Source: Notospermus geniculatus
Taxonomy: Eukaryota; Nemertea; Pilidiophora; Heteronemertea; Lineidae
Direction: 5' to 3'
Length of the DNA: 64,000 bases
Assembly: GCA_002633025.1 (NCBI GenBank)
Contig: NMRB01000257.1
Span: 113,991-177,990 of the forward strand
The notes under the pieces were generated by a model that had not been told where the DNA came from, did no database searches, and worked only from the letters and a program-made list of their open reading frames with translations. Numbering within the stretch: position 1 is the stretch's first letter; each line of letters opens with the position of its first letter. Positions 21,655 to 32,620 of this stretch are shown here, one piece after another. The translations under genes were made by a program, and so were the position numbers.

Positions 21655-21820
21655 AACGATATGTAGGAGGAAACAGGAGCCCCCGGAGAAAACCTACGAT
21701 GTCGAGGAGAGATCGCCCTCTCTACCACATAAAGCCACTTCCACGACCGGGGATCGAGTCCGCGACCCCAGTGGTGGCAGGCGGCGATGTTTCCACTGCG
21801 CCACCCCGACACCCCGTTTT
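21655..21820 (-). repeat. tRNA-derived SINE
   Basis: Read on the minus strand: GGGGTGGCGCAGTGGAAACA (A box), then GGACTCGATCCCCGGTCG (B box), then GTGGTAGAGAGGGCGATC and GGTTTTCTCCGGGGGCTCC. The head is tRNA-like, and the tail motif TTTTCTCCGGG...GTTTCCTCC is common in marine animal SINEs. Confidence 0.7.
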
Positions 21821-21983
21821 CAGAGGTCTTAGCCGAGGAACGGCGGTGGCGACCTCTTCAGATTGCTAATGTGACACTGGATTTTTTTCAGGACATTTTT
21901 GATAACAAGTCATCATTCTGGTGAAAGAGAAATAGTTCTAGATGTTATCTACTGTTGGTGTAGGCTCACACCATAATACTAGC

Positions 21984-22094
21984 GAGTTTTCGCAAAGCCC
22001 CCGAAACGCCAATGCGAACGTCTACCCTTTTGTTCGGTGCTCTCGTCGTGCCATCGAACAATGCGTTGGCGTTTCGGGTGCTTTGCGAAAACTC
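21984..22094. mobile_element. Palindromic MITE, GAGTTTTCGCAAAGC family
   Basis: Arms GAGTTTTCGCAAAGCCCCCG and the inverted TTTGCGAAAACTC. Other copies are at 22944-23063 and 60058-60194. Confidence 0.75.
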
Positions 22095-22246
22095 CCGATT
22101 GAGGTCCAATGAAGGTGTACCCTGAAAAACAGCTTCCTTTTGGCTCTGTTGTACAAGGAACATTTCCAATAGACCACTCGGTAGGACAGAATTCGTGATA
22201 GGACGTACCGAGCTGATGCATTTTTTATCAAAGTTATACGTCATAC

Positions 22247-22890
22247 TACGGTGGCCCATAGAGCTCATTGATGAAAAATATTTACATTTGCAATTTTTTT
22301 TTCAATTCGATAATTTTTTCTTGGGGGTTTGTAAAATTTTTGGAAGTTCCCACCGCGGTGAGAATATTACCACCGCGGTGAGAATATTTCCACCTCGGTG
22401 GAAATATTTCCACTGCAGTGAAAATTAATTTCCACCGCGGTGGAAATTAATTTTCACCGCGGTGAAAATTATTTTCCACCGCGGTGATAATTAATAATTA
22501 CCACCGCGGTGAAAAATAATTTTCACCGCGGTGGAAATTAATTTTCACTGTGGTGAAAATATTTCCACCTCGGTAAAAATATTCCCACCGCGGTGAAAAT
22601 TAATTTTCACCACGGTGAAAATTATTTTCCACCGCGGTGATAATTAATAATTACCACCGCGGTGAAAATTAATTTCCACCGCGGTGGAAATTAATTTTCA
22701 CCGCGGTGGAAATATTTCCACCGAGATGGAAATATTTTCACCGAGGTGGAAATATTCTCACCGCGGTGGTAATATCCTCACCGCGGTGGGAACTTCCAAA
22801 AATTTTACAAACCCCCAAGAAAAAATTATCGAATTGAAAAAAATTGCAAATGTAAATATTTTTCATCAATGAGCTCTATGGGCCACCGTA
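22247..22890. mobile_element. IS3EU-like foldback element, interior of CCACCGCGGTGG palindromes
   Basis: Starts TACGGTGGCCCATAGAGCTC and ends with its inverse. It is flanked by TCATAC (22241-22246 and 22891-22896), a 6-bp duplication. Arms of about 100 bp enclose roughly 450 bp in which CACCGCGGTG-type palindromes alternate with AT spacers (AAATTAATTT, AATAATTATT, AATATTT). TAC...GTA ends plus 6 bp fit IS3EU. Confidence 0.85.
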
Positions 22891-22943
22891 TCATACGGAT
22901 CGATGATAGAAACGTCGCCAGAAGTCCCTAATAGCCTAATAGG

Positions 22944-23063
22944 GAGTTCTCACAAAGCCCCCGAAACGCCAACGCGAACGCCAAACCCACTGTTCGATGC
23001 CACGAAGAAAGCACCGAACAAAAGGATCGACGTTCGGGTTGGCGTTTCGGGGGCTTTGCGAAA
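22944..23063. mobile_element. Palindromic MITE, GAGTTTTCGCAAAGC family
   Basis: GAGTTCTCACAAAGCCCCCG at left, CGGGGGCTTTGCGAAAG at right; central GTTCGATGCCACGAAGAAAG. Confidence 0.7.
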
Positions 23064-23136
23064 GCCCTGTGCATGTATGAGCCGGTCTTGCGCCCCTATA
23101 CCCATCTTCAAATAAACATCTAAAGCCCCTGTCACA

Positions 23137-23304
23137 CTGTGGCGACTTAGGCAGGCGAATCCCCCAGAACTTGAATGAAATGGTCCGTGGACCATGTGCA
23201 TACCTCTCTCTGTCATTACACTATTATGCCCAAAGGGGTTAGCACATGGTCCATGGACCATTTCATTCTAGTATGCGGGGATTTGCCTGCCTACGTCGCC
23301 ACAG
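23137..23304. mobile_element. Palindromic MITE, CTGTGGCGACTTAGGCAGGC
   Basis: CTGTGGCGACTTAGGCAGGC and GCCTGCCTACGTCGCCACAG are inverted; an inner pair is ATGGTCCGTGGACCAT / ATGGTCCATGGACCAT. Confidence 0.75.
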
Positions 23305-23319
23305 TCTGACCTGGGAAGG

Positions 23320-24059
23320 CTTACTATCTAAAGCAGTGTCCAACTATTCAAATATTGAGTTGAGAACCGTGAGCTAACTTGGCTCATTATCAGCTACTTA
23401 GACAAATTCGGTGAACTGTATGTAATGGAGGAGGAAACCGGAGCCTGCCAGGAAACATACGCTGTCAAGGAATCGCTGTATGCTATCACATGAGCCCAAA
23501 CTTGGCTCTTATTTGTTTTGTATTTGTATGTATTGCCATCCTCGCACCCAGGGTCTCCACAACCGGTTTCCCCTTCTAGCACTTGGTTCAGACCCTGGCG
23601 ACATCCATACCATTTCGTTTGGGAAGCAGCGGAATGCTGAACTCCGCCAAATCCAGCCAATCACAGTGAAGCTTCTATCCCATCTTGATCATTCCCAAAA
23701 TGGTGGCTGTAAAAATTCTCGATTCGCTGACAAACGCACTGAATTTTTGAATGTTCCTGAATAACTTCGCGTCAAAATGATTCTCACGAATTATCTAGAT
23801 GATGAATACGTACCAATGGGTTCAAAACACGAAAGTATGACCCAAAACATGCGTTTGGGGCAACTGTCATTGGACAGCGTTCATAAATTATGGAATAAGA
23901 TACTATGCTACAAGCCTGGTATCCGGTACCCTGTTACACCAGATCTATGTGCAGGCGTTGTAGCACTATAGGCACGATATTTGGCTGGTTATTACATCAA
24001 ATGACATTTCCCCACTGCAGTGCATGCTTTATTTGTGAATTACCATTTGGCGAGTACAA
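23320..24059. other. No gene recognised; SINE-like phrase
   Basis: GGAGGAGGAAACCGGAGCC at 23426 matches the SINE tail motif seen inverted near 44410. Otherwise only short frames. Confidence 0.35.
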
Positions 24060-24390
24060 ATCAGCACGTGCATCGCACTTGCGACTGGCAGCAACTCGGG
24101 TATCATCCGGGGCGTTGAGACTCGACGAAACTAGGTTTCGTTCAGAAAACTGGCACTGACAGTCGCAAGCCCGCGTACATCGCACGAAACTACAATTAGT
24201 CGCAGGAAAGTTGAACATGTGCAACTCACGACGACTGGCAATATCTCAGTTCCAGCGTGTCGCAAGGGTGTGTATATTGACCGTTTCTAGCGACCGATCA
24301 GTCGCCTCCAGTTCCAGCTATCTTCCCAGTCGCCAGTATAGTTCAGTGGCGACTAGTTGTCTCCAGTCGCAAGTGTCATGTTATACGTCT
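24060..24390. repeat. Dispersed repeat rich in CAGTCGC, copy 1
   Basis: Matches 36555-36890 in order (CATCGCACTTGCGACTGGCA, GTTGAACATGTGCAACT, TCAGTCGCCTCCAGTTCCAG). It carries inverted CAGTCGC / GCGACTG units and is probably a decayed foldback element. Confidence 0.65.
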
Positions 24391-24675
24391 GGCTTATTAA
24401 GTCGTTTCACTACCGCATTCAAGGCCGTTTCACTGAATGCGTAGACGATGCATATGAATTGTTTTTAAACTGTAGGAAAGTTTGGCAAAATCGATATAAA
24501 TAAATATAATATTCATAAGAGAAGCCACGTTGATCATTCTAGATTTTTACAAACAATAATTTGTAGATCAATAATGTTTGCTACTGGATGTGTTTTTAAC
24601 AATGACATGAGTAACGGTATTGATTAGCCATATTTTGCATTGTGCCAGCCTGAATGCGAACAGAAGTAGGCCTAC

Positions 24676-25095
24676 ACAGAAAAAAATCAACTCAAGTGGA
24701 GACTCTTTCACTTTAGGGACAAAATGGTTCGAAACACTTTTTGACTCAAAATGAAACAGAAAATATTTCGGCGCGAGACAATGGGTCATATGAATGAAGA
24801 CTAGCAAATTCTTTTACTTATCAGATTTGTACAGGATTGCCTAGTGCATTTGTATTGCAAAATTCAAGTAAAAACATTTACTAGTCTCATATTATGACCC
24901 ATTGACATCTCAGCCTAAAATATTTTCTCTCAGATCGAGACTGTCAGTATCTCAACCCGAAATATTTTCTCTCGGAACGAGGTGTCATTGTCTCGGGCCG
25001 AAATATTTTCTGTTTCATTTTGGGTCAAAAAGTATTTCGAACCCTTTTGTCCCTAAAGTGAGACTTTGAGTCTCCACTCGAGTTGATTTTTTCCC
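24676..25095. mobile_element. Foldback element with a nested MITE
   Basis: AAAAAAATCAACTCAAGTGG and CCACTCGAGTTGATTTTTT are inverted arms, continued by CCGAAATATTTTCTGTTTCA inverted to TGAAACAGAAAATATTTCGG. The interior is broken at 24787-24902 by a TGGGTCATATGAATGAAGAC MITE. Confidence 0.75.
24787..24902. mobile_element. Nested MITE, TGGGTCATATTAATAAAGAC family
   Basis: Second copy of the element at 3229-3348, lying inside 24676-25095; it is the younger of the two. Confidence 0.7.
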
Positions 25096-25099
25096 AAAA

Positions 25100-25739
25100 A
25101 ATTACACAAGCCTGTGGACTAACAGCCTACATGTAAATACCTGGCATTGTGCTTGAGGTCACATCGTGTGGTGATGCAATATTGATCAAGTTCCATTGAC
25201 ATGATTGAGGCATTTATGGCATGAATAGGCCCAGGGTTATCGGAACCAGGAAGCAGTTGATACCTACGGTTACACCTCATCCGCCATCATGGTCGCCATA
25301 TTGTTTTCGGTGTTTCTATGGCGTACAAGGAGGAGGCGTTACTCTCATTAAAATATTGCAATATGTGCCTGGTATGGGCAAGTATACGTTAGGCCACCAA
25401 CGATATTGTAAAATAAGTAAATCTGATAAAATAAATTGATAATCTTGCGTCTCACTTGAACCTTTTCTTCATGGATCTTTTTTACCGCGCGCACGCGTAC
25501 GAAAATCTGCACCGGCTAATTGGTTATAAGGCAAACCTAATCACACATTCATGCAATTCAATATGGCTGACTCGGACTTGTGTCCGAGGTGAAATGCGCC
25601 GCCCAATGGACAGATAAACAGTTCGCCTAAGGTCGTATGAATCAGCCTGGCTCATGGACTGTTGGAAGACAATTGAGATACGCCAAGATTATACGCCTAT
25701 GCTAGAAACATTCTTATGAACAAACATTTGCAGTCTGAG
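25100..25739. other. No gene recognised
   Basis: Downstream flank of the LicD gene. Includes the repeat GGACTTGTGTCCGAGGTG at 25574, shared with 20600. Confidence 0.4.
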
Positions 25740-25745
25740 TTTATT
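25740..25745 (-). promoter_or_regulatory. Poly(A) signal AATAAA of the LicD gene
   Basis: AATAAA on the minus strand about 23 nt past the LicD stop codon. Confidence 0.6.
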
Positions 25746-25767
25746 TACGGTTTTGTTTCAAATCTTA

Positions 25768-27881
25768 TCAATATCCACTGTTACAGTATTTCGGTAACAA
25801 AATACTATGAACTACTTTAGATCCAATCTTCAGCGTTTCGTTCACAGTGTTACCTTTTCGGTCGCGGAAAACAAATGGATAATACGGGAAAAGTTTTGAA
25901 CAGTTGACTGTCCGTGTTAGTCTGGAACTACCCCGCTCGTGCTTGTGATCGTATGAAGGGGGCTTACACACTTTCAAATCTCCATATGCAGTTCTCACAT
26001 AGCGCTCTGTATTACAGGGCCCTGGATAGGTCCATCCCTCGAACGGAATCAGCCGCAGGGGAAAAACGTCCTTTTTCAAGAAAAGGAAGTGTTGTTTAAA
26101 GGCTGGATCCCATACGTGGGTTGCATTGGTTAAATAGAAAAAAATATCAAGAAACGGCCAGCGCCATTGTCGAGTACGTTTTGAATTACTCCGGTAAAAT
26201 TTCCACTGTTCGAATCCCTCTGTTGACTTGTAGCCATATTTCTTCCCGGCAGCCTTCATGGCCTTTAGAAGCTCATCGCGATGCCGAGCGTCCACCAAGA
26301 CGTCGATATCGTCGTCCCACGGTATCAGGGACGAGATTTGAGGTTTGATAAATTCTCGTTCCGTCAATGTCTGTATCAGCCTTTTAATATCGAGCAAACA
26401 GGTGTAACAGTAAAGAATGTCCCCCTGTAAAAAGTGTCCGCTTCTATTGTTCAATGACGGATTAAGGTGCATAGCTATAGAAACCAATCACCAGAGATTA
26501 GAATGTAACAATAGGATCTTTTGTTCCTGGGACAGTTTTTCCTTGGGACATTCTTTCCATTCACACCTGTACTGCACAACTCCATGCAGAAACTACAGTG
26601 TGCTTGCAAACATAACACGACTGCATCTACGGGGGGGGGGGGGGGTAAAANNNNNNNNNNNNNNNNNNNNNNNNNNNNNNNNNNNNNNNNNNNNNNNNNN
26701 NNNNNNNNNNNNNNNNNNNNNNNNNNNNNNNNNNNNNNTCCGTGCCTGAAGCTGATAGATGCTCTTAAAGGAGTTAGACGCCGAAGTTGTAAACAAGCTG
26801 GTTTGTTTACAAATATGGTCGGCAAACTAGTTTTATTCCTTCGTGCAGGTGGCAGCACCCGTAATCGCTAGACTGGTTCCCGGTCCGATGCAACTCACTC
26901 ACGATATTCACGTCAGTACATATCACCGACAATAGGTGGCAGCACCGCAGGCGTCCGTGGATAGAGAACCAGTGAGTGAGTGTTTACAACTTCGGCGTCT
27001 AACTCCTTTAAGATCGCTTGCGACACTACGCATCGTATGGGGTAAAAAGCTGTAGTGGAAGCGCAGCTATTTACATCTGGCACTCAGTTAGCATCGAAGT
27101 CTTCGGATGCCATTACCGTTATTTCTTTGATATGGGATTTTTTTCGCTAAATCATGATTTGTCAAATGTGAAAAAAAACATTACTCACCTGTATGCACCT
27201 ATAAGTGTGCCACCGTATAGCATATAGGTTATGTTGTACTTCCTCGTCATATAATGGAACGTCTGGAGCAAGTTTGACATTTGCCTCCTCTCTTCAATGG
27301 TAATCCTGACCTGAAATGATCTCGGCGCGCCCGCCTTGTTTGGGTAACTTGTGTTAATGAATGGGACGCTGAACGAACGGCTTCCACACCAGCGTTCGAT
27401 GGATGCCGAATCGGACGGTGCCCCTGGCATGCCTGGTGCATTTGACACAGTTCTGTTCAACAAAACAAAACCTGTTTCTTTCAATAATTTTCGCTGAAGC
27501 TGTGGCAGCAGTCTTGAGCGTAGTCGTGTTAGCCCTTTTCCTCTTTGCTCCCCTTGTCCTACTCGTAGGATTGGACGAGATAGTTGTTATAATATTCCAT
27601 TTGCAACTAATGTTTGTTTCTGTCGGCACAGGGGAAGATCGACTGCTGTCAACTGGCCAAGAGGTTGTGACACCTTTCAAGCTAGTATCCTTCTGCTGTA
27701 CTACAACAAATTGTGATGGCGCAGTCAAACCGGTTTGCTGAGCCGGTGAGAAGGTTAGTGGATGTTTAAAATCGAACAAATAGACAGCAACAACTGTAAG
27801 GTTGCCGAGAAAAACAGCCAAAACCATAGCCACATAGACTTTGTACGATCGTATCTTCTTTGCGGCAGTGAAAGACTTCAT
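25768..27881 (-). CDS. LicD-family type II membrane protein (frameshift in exon 1)
   Basis: A minus-strand gene with two visible exons. Exon 1 (27881 to 27189) starts MKSFTAAKKIRSYK. A hydrophobic segment near residues 15-36 (VYVAMVLAVFLGNLTVVAVY) acts as signal anchor, followed by a Ser/Thr/Pro stem. The reading frame shifts by one between about 27590 and 27490, then runs through INTSYPNKAGAPRSFQVRIT to NITYMLYGGTLIGAYR, ending at a GTGAGT donor in phase 2. Exon 2 (about 26390 to 25768) holds LIPWDDDIDVLVD, the LicD metal/nucleotide-binding acid cluster, and ends CNSGY. Relatives of this fold (fukutin, FKRP) transfer phosphate-linked groups to glycans in the Golgi. The acceptor of exon 2 is uncertain: the phase-matching AAAAG site would insert about 17 residues before IPWDDD, and a MITE directly abuts it. 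The frameshift may be an assembly error, an unseen intron or a real lesion. Confidence 0.8.
26399..26573. mobile_element. MITE, ACAGGTGT...AATGTCCCC family, in the LicD intron
   Basis: Ends ACAGGTGTAACAG and ATTCACACCTGT with inner GTCCCCCTGTAAAAAGTGTC. Related copies: 51590-51715, 56293-56468, 57960-58130. It abuts the 5' end of the last LicD exon and may alter the polypyrimidine tract. Confidence 0.75.
26651..26738. other. Assembly gap (88 N)
   Basis: A run of N after a G homopolymer at about 26630-26645; true length unknown. It lies in the LicD intron. Confidence 0.99.
26769..27007. mobile_element. TTAA-flanked palindromic MITE in the LicD intron
   Basis: AGGAGTTAGACGCCGAAGTT and the inverse AACTTCGGCGTCTAACTCCT are flanked by TTAA (26765-26768 and 27008-27011). 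This is a piggyBac/Kolobok type target. Confidence 0.8.
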
Positions 27882-27946
27882 TCTAGAAATGTCCGGGAGA
27901 AATGTTTTCGTGGTGCGCGAAGAGAAGATTCATTCAATATTGCCGT

Positions 27947-28357
27947 TAAGTCGGTGACAGACTGGCGTGTACGCGGCGCACCGTGCACTGAAAAAAAATT
28001 CCCACTCATGTTGAGTACTTTAGACTACTCGCCAGTCATTTTGTCCCTCAGATGAGTAGAAAGGTAGTCATCGGGTACTCATCGGGCCAAGGAGCTGCAT
28101 TTGGAGTTCCTTGCTACTCGCTATGAGTACATGTACCTTTCTACTCGCTAGGAGTACCTTTCTACTCAATATGAGTACCTTTCTACTCATCTCAGGGATA
28201 ATATGAGTACGCCGAAAGTACTCAGCATGAATAGGATTTTTTGCAGTGTGCAGGCGTTCCACCAATCAGATTCTTCGGTGGGTGTTTCCACCTCGCTGAT
28301 TGGTCGTAGAACGTTTTCCTGACGCGTTGCTTACGCGCCAGTCTGTTACCGCCTTTA
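27947..28357. mobile_element. GGTGACAGACTGGCG MITE interrupted by a second MITE
   Basis: Outer arms GACAGACTGGCGTGTACGCG and CGCGTTGCTTACGCGCCAGT. The uninterrupted copy at 33182-33334 is 153 bp; this one is longer because of the insertion at 27986-28248. It lies just upstream of the LicD start codon at 27881. Confidence 0.75.
27986..28248. mobile_element. Nested foldback MITE of GAGTAC/GTACTC units
   Basis: Ends CACTGAAAAAAAATTCC and GGATTTTTTGCAGTG. The interior is a series of ATGAGTACCTTTCTACTCAT-like palindromic units. Confidence 0.75.
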
Positions 28358-28472
28358 GTCTCTCGCAGTTCATGGTCAAATTGATGGTCAAATCAACCGC
28401 GGACGTCGGAAGGCTATAATACTTGATGAAATCCAAGCTGACGGGACCGTCAGATCTGTTATGCCTGCAGTT

Positions 28473-28895
28473 CATTCCAAATCCCAGTGGCGCGAGGTTT
28501 TCAGCCGATATCTCCGTAACGGCTGGGTCAAATTCAACATACCATACATCAATTAACTTTCTTGCCGGTATCTTTCTGCTATTATCTTCATTTTTCGCGT
28601 AAGGCCTGCATAACGGATCCCTTTCTCAAAACCCATTTCATTTCGCTATGCTGTTCAGTGCAGTTTACACGTGCTCGATGCATTTTGCGTCATTTCAAAA
28701 TGGCCGCCATTCCGACCGTAAACACGAACTGTGATTTGTGAAAGAACTTTTTTTTGTCACGTTTTTCGGGAAAATGACAGTGATGATGGCTGTACCGCCA
28801 AGAAAGACAAGTCGATTGACGTATGTTTCATCAAAATCGGCCCAGCCGTTGCGGAGCTATCGTTGATAAACCTCGCGCCAATCGGAACTGGAATG
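28473..28895. mobile_element. Long-arm MITE, CATTCC...GCGAGGTTTAT family
   Basis: Full copy collinear with 7405-7827, including AAAATGGCCGCCATT in the centre and CGGCCCAGCCGTTGCGGAGC in the right arm. Confidence 0.8.
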
Positions 28896-30430
28896 GAGAG
28901 TAACACACGACCACGACGACAATTCGAAAAATCAGTTTTCCTATGGCAGTCCCTATATCAGAATATTTCCAACTTTAAATATTTCTAGCTGTAAATTTCC
29001 AACTTATTTATGAATTTTCAGTGCACGGAGTATCTGAGCATCCCTAATAATTCGATTTTTGTATGTTATCTTTGCACACATGGAGAGTACATCCACTAAA
29101 TCCAATCATAGATTTTTCACACCTGTCGCTGCTTACATGTACCGGTATTATGAAAATTGCTGCGTCTATGTGGCACTTGTCAATTCAACATCCATTCAAT
29201 TCCTGACTGCATGTGGATCTTCGTGTTTTCAGCTGGACAGACAGAAATGTCATGAAAGAGCGTTAAATCTGCCCAGCCTACCCATAGATCTAGGCGTAAC
29301 TATAAGGGATATTGTTCCACATAATGTTGACTCAAACTGACATGACCTGGTAGAGTCTACATATACGGCCTCGATATCACGTTGTGATAATCGTGGCAAA
29401 CCACAGGGTATTCGAAAAATCATGGATGACTGGATTTACTGGATTGTGACTCATTTCTCACCGCCCCTGAACTAATTCATTAAAGCTGAACCGCATGAAC
29501 AATGAAATAATGTCCAGGGACATTGTGCACACCTCTGTGGTAAAGTAAATGATGAAGGATCATTACAGATACGATAAAGCTGTTTACACGGCCAAAGTAT
29601 TAATTTTTATTATGATCAGTAACAATTAATCAATGACATAAACTCAGTTGATGGCCGTCAGATTGCTATTTGCTATATGCAATTAGTCATTTGATCCCGA
29701 GTTTTCAGTTGCGAGCATTGATAGCTAGTATGCCAACACGTTTTTTTTCAAACGTCGTCTATTCTCACTGTAACAACATACATGTACTACTACATGTAAT
29801 ACCGGTAGTAATTTTATCATTATCTTTTTTCGCAAAATACGGACCTACATCACTGCAAAAATACTTAAATGCAAATCGAATGGTATTGACTGAAGATGCG
29901 AGCGTGCCGGTACTCAATGTTGAGAAAATTTTGGCATTCACAGCACATCTGGCAACCGATGGTAAGAGGCAGTATCTTCACTACGTATTAGTGGGACCAT
30001 GTTTAGCTGAAGTAGTAGATATGCAGAAATGCACTACTGCAGTGTACAAGGAAGTGCCTGTATCGGCGACTAGCCTACTTCAATCGACCGTGTCCCTCAA
30101 TTCACATGTGAAGATATTGCTTTTGCAGTGTTGCATGGTTGCCGGACACTTTATTCAACGATAATTGAAAAGACTTCGACTGATGAGTTCACTGCAATGT
30201 AATGTATAGCCGTGCAAGCTGGGTGGAAAAACTGTTTCAGAAGAACCAAGTTTCACGCGAAGAACATTGAAAATCTCGTCAACTTTGCTGTGCATCATCA
30301 GAATCATGGATGAGACAACAATACATGAGGTATGATGAATGTCAGTACAGTCCCCCGCCTCGCCATGATTTGGAACCATCTCCAAGACAATAATCAAGAG
30401 CTGCCTGTCTAGACATCTTCAAATTGTTTA
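28896..30430. other. No gene recognised
   Basis: The longest frame (29670-30164, plus, 164 codons) has no Kozak context, no recognisable motif and no splice support, so I do not call it. No clear palindromes seen here, which is unusual for this window. Confidence 0.4.
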
Positions 30431-30647
30431 AAAGGACCGCGGTATTGTGACTTTTTTCTCGACAGCCGGTGCCACCTCTGCCACGCCACTCTCCAACCGA
30501 GGGACTAACTATGCTATCGGCAAATGCCCGATTTACTAACGTACATTTTGTGGGCCTCATTTTTGTAGTTCGTTTCGCAGCCGCTAGGTGGCACCCTCTA
30601 CGTCGGCAGTCAAATAACGCATTAGAGATCCAATACCGTGATCCTTT
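30431..30647. mobile_element. Palindromic MITE, AAAGGACCGCGGTATTG family
   Basis: AAAGGACCGCGGTATTG at left, CAATACCGTGATCCTTT at right. A second copy lies at 52872-53090 with TCGACAGCCGGCGCCACC. Confidence 0.7.
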
Positions 30648-30659
30648 AATACATTCAAA

Positions 30660-30925
30660 TTCATTGATATTTGCAACATGTCAGATTTTTTTTTAAATCA
30701 GCAAACTCATCATTTTAAGTATTTGAATTGAATCCGAAGGGGACCATTGCACAGTACATGTGATGTCATGTGTGCTCAATGCGTGTACACAGCACATGTG
30801 ATGTAATATGTGCTCAATGCAAATTTTTGAAGGAACAACCAATAGGATTAGGCAGTCACAGTAGGCCTATTAGCTCATTCACTACAAAGGTCGTCAACCT
30901 ATTGACACCAAAGACATCACAATAA
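30660..30925. repeat. Dispersed repeat, copy 2
   Basis: Collinear with 8140-8420; the segment around ACATGTGATGTCA is duplicated inside this copy. Confidence 0.65.
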
Positions 30926-30990
30926 TCATGGGGTTAATGATGTGAAGCACTTTGAGGCTATTTTACTGCTGAAAGCGCTGCAAGAAATCA
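30926..30990 (+). repeat. SINE-like 3' tail
   Basis: GTGAAGCACTTTGAGGCTAT with TTTACTGCTGAAAGCGCTG resembles the tails at 37451-37495 and 52016-52057. Confidence 0.5.
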
Positions 30991-31329
30991 CGTGTACAGT
31001 ACGTGTGGAGTTTTCTTCATACACGTACACACACTGCTCAAAAATATAGGAGTTGTTAGTGAGTTGACCAATAGGTGTCACTACGGTCCAATTCAATGCA
31101 TATAGCGGACCCAATCATTCTTGATCGAGCACCAATCACCTGGATTTTCCTGTGTATTGGTCCGCTAGAACTTTGCTGCCATCTTTTGGCAATACGCGCG
31201 GTTGAATTGAAAATTGAAAAATATCGACTGTGAACAAAGATATTTGAATGATATTATCGAAAAATATCAGAAACTGAAAACGTGGGATTTTGCATTGAGA
31301 TTCCACTGCGGATGAAAAGCTGTCATCCC

Positions 31330-31550
31330 ATGCTAGTCATGCACTTCAAACTTTTCCAGATATCAAATGGGAGATATTTTGATATTCTGATATTTTCATG
31401 ATATATCCACTTTTTCTTAAAACTTTTTGAACCAACAGGTGTATAACAACTCAAAGTATCACATCTACATTTGGGAATCAAACATTGATGACTGACAACC
31501 GAGGAATTAAGAAAAAACCTATGTTGCAATACTTTTGAGCAGTGTGTGAC
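31330..31550. repeat. Uninterrupted copy of the repeat split at 16.9 kb
   Basis: Contains CATGATATATCCACTTTTTC TTAAAACTTTTTGAACC in one piece and so provides the empty site for the TTAA insertion. Confidence 0.75.
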
Positions 31551-31559
31551 CATTGAATG

Positions 31560-31816
31560 CTTTAAAGATAATATATCACGACTTCATTGTTTACATTCAA
31601 TGTTTGTAAACATGGATGTTTACATTATGTTATTTTGCACTTTTGGGGCATGCCAAGCCACCAAATTGAATACTTTCGGTACCAAAAGAATTTCTAGAGG
31701 GGCATGCCACCAATAAATTACTCATAGACAAAGAAAGACCGGACACAAACAAACAAAATGTAAGTAAACAATGATTTTCGTGGCCCGCGAAAATACCCGT
31801 GATACATTATCTTTAA
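31560..31816. mobile_element. Foldback element, TTTAAAGATAATATATCACG
   Basis: Left TTTAAAGATAATATATCACG, right CGTGATACATTATCTTTAA, with TTGTTTACATT-type repeats inside. Confidence 0.65.
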
Positions 31817-31827
31817 GGGAAAGCAGA

Positions 31828-32130
31828 TGGTTAAACGACATGCCTATGAAAAGAACAATCAGGCTGATATCATACCTATTGCACGTTGGTGTAGCCTATA
31901 GACGAATGTACATGTACATTTCAGTGATCTTTATTGATCCTTATATCGAACTGCACTCAGAAATCACCAATTAGGCAACTTCTCATCTCTTTAAATCATC
32001 GAGTTTAAATAGATTTCACCGCCAAGCAGTCAAAACCGGAGGTGGAATTCGTCATTTGACTTCTGAAATGCTGAGTTTGAACAGGATATCTGGCCGGTAG
32101 TGAGCAGTGAGGCTTGCTGATTTCTGTAGC
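31828..32130 (+). repeat. Upstream block of the cysteine-rich gene family, copy 1
   Basis: GGTTAAACGACATGCCTATG and TCACCAATTAGG...CTTCTC recur in the same order and orientation at 38172-38420 and 58141-58400. It lies about 1.1 kb before exon 1 of gene A and may be promoter-proximal duplicated sequence. Confidence 0.55.
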
Positions 32131-32365
32131 ACATTCATACAAAACAAACTTTGTGTGACTTTTTGCAGTTCCTAATTTACATTGGAGTTGGACTTCTTAT
32201 CCTCAATCCCATTTCTAAAGGTAGGTCTATACGTTTTTCTCGCATATAGCTATGTCGACAGGTCTTTCGCTGTACGCGTTCTTCTAAGAAGACAACTTAA
32301 AGCCCCTCTGTATTGAATTTCACGGTATTTTCAGAGTGTTAGGAGAGTGCAGTTAAAGGAAGTAG

Positions 32366-32608
32366 GAAATAAAAGTGGAAAATAAGAAGTGGGAAATTTT
32401 GGAATTTTGCGCGCAATTTTCAATTTCTCAAAATGGGAGAATTTTTTTCCCATTTTGAGAAATATCTCCCGAAACATCAGACAAAATGTCACGTCATTTT
32501 AGGAAAATTTCTCAAAATGGGAACAAAATTCTCCCATTTTGAGAAATTGAAAAATTCGCGCGAAATTCCAAAATTTCCCACTTCTTATTTTCCACTTTTA
32601 TTTCTCTC
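32366..32608. mobile_element. Palindromic element, AATAAAAGTGGAAAATAAGA
   Basis: AAATAAAAGTGGAAAATAAG and its inverse CTTATTTTCCACTTTTATTT are outer arms, with TCTCAAAATGGGAGAAT pairs inside, giving a double hairpin. Confidence 0.75.
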
Positions 32609-32620
32609 TTGTAGGTAAAG

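Noticed and set aside
22345-22800. Regular alternating units suggestive of a CRISPR array
   Set aside because: Spacers are AT palindromes of varying length, units are themselves palindromic, and the whole lies between transposon arms in eukaryotic DNA.
26417-26871. Frames running through the N gap
   Set aside because: They consist largely of undetermined residues and transposon sequence in the LicD intron.
29670-30164. 164-codon plus-strand frame
   Set aside because: No recognisable motif, no splice sites or signals, composition unremarkable.
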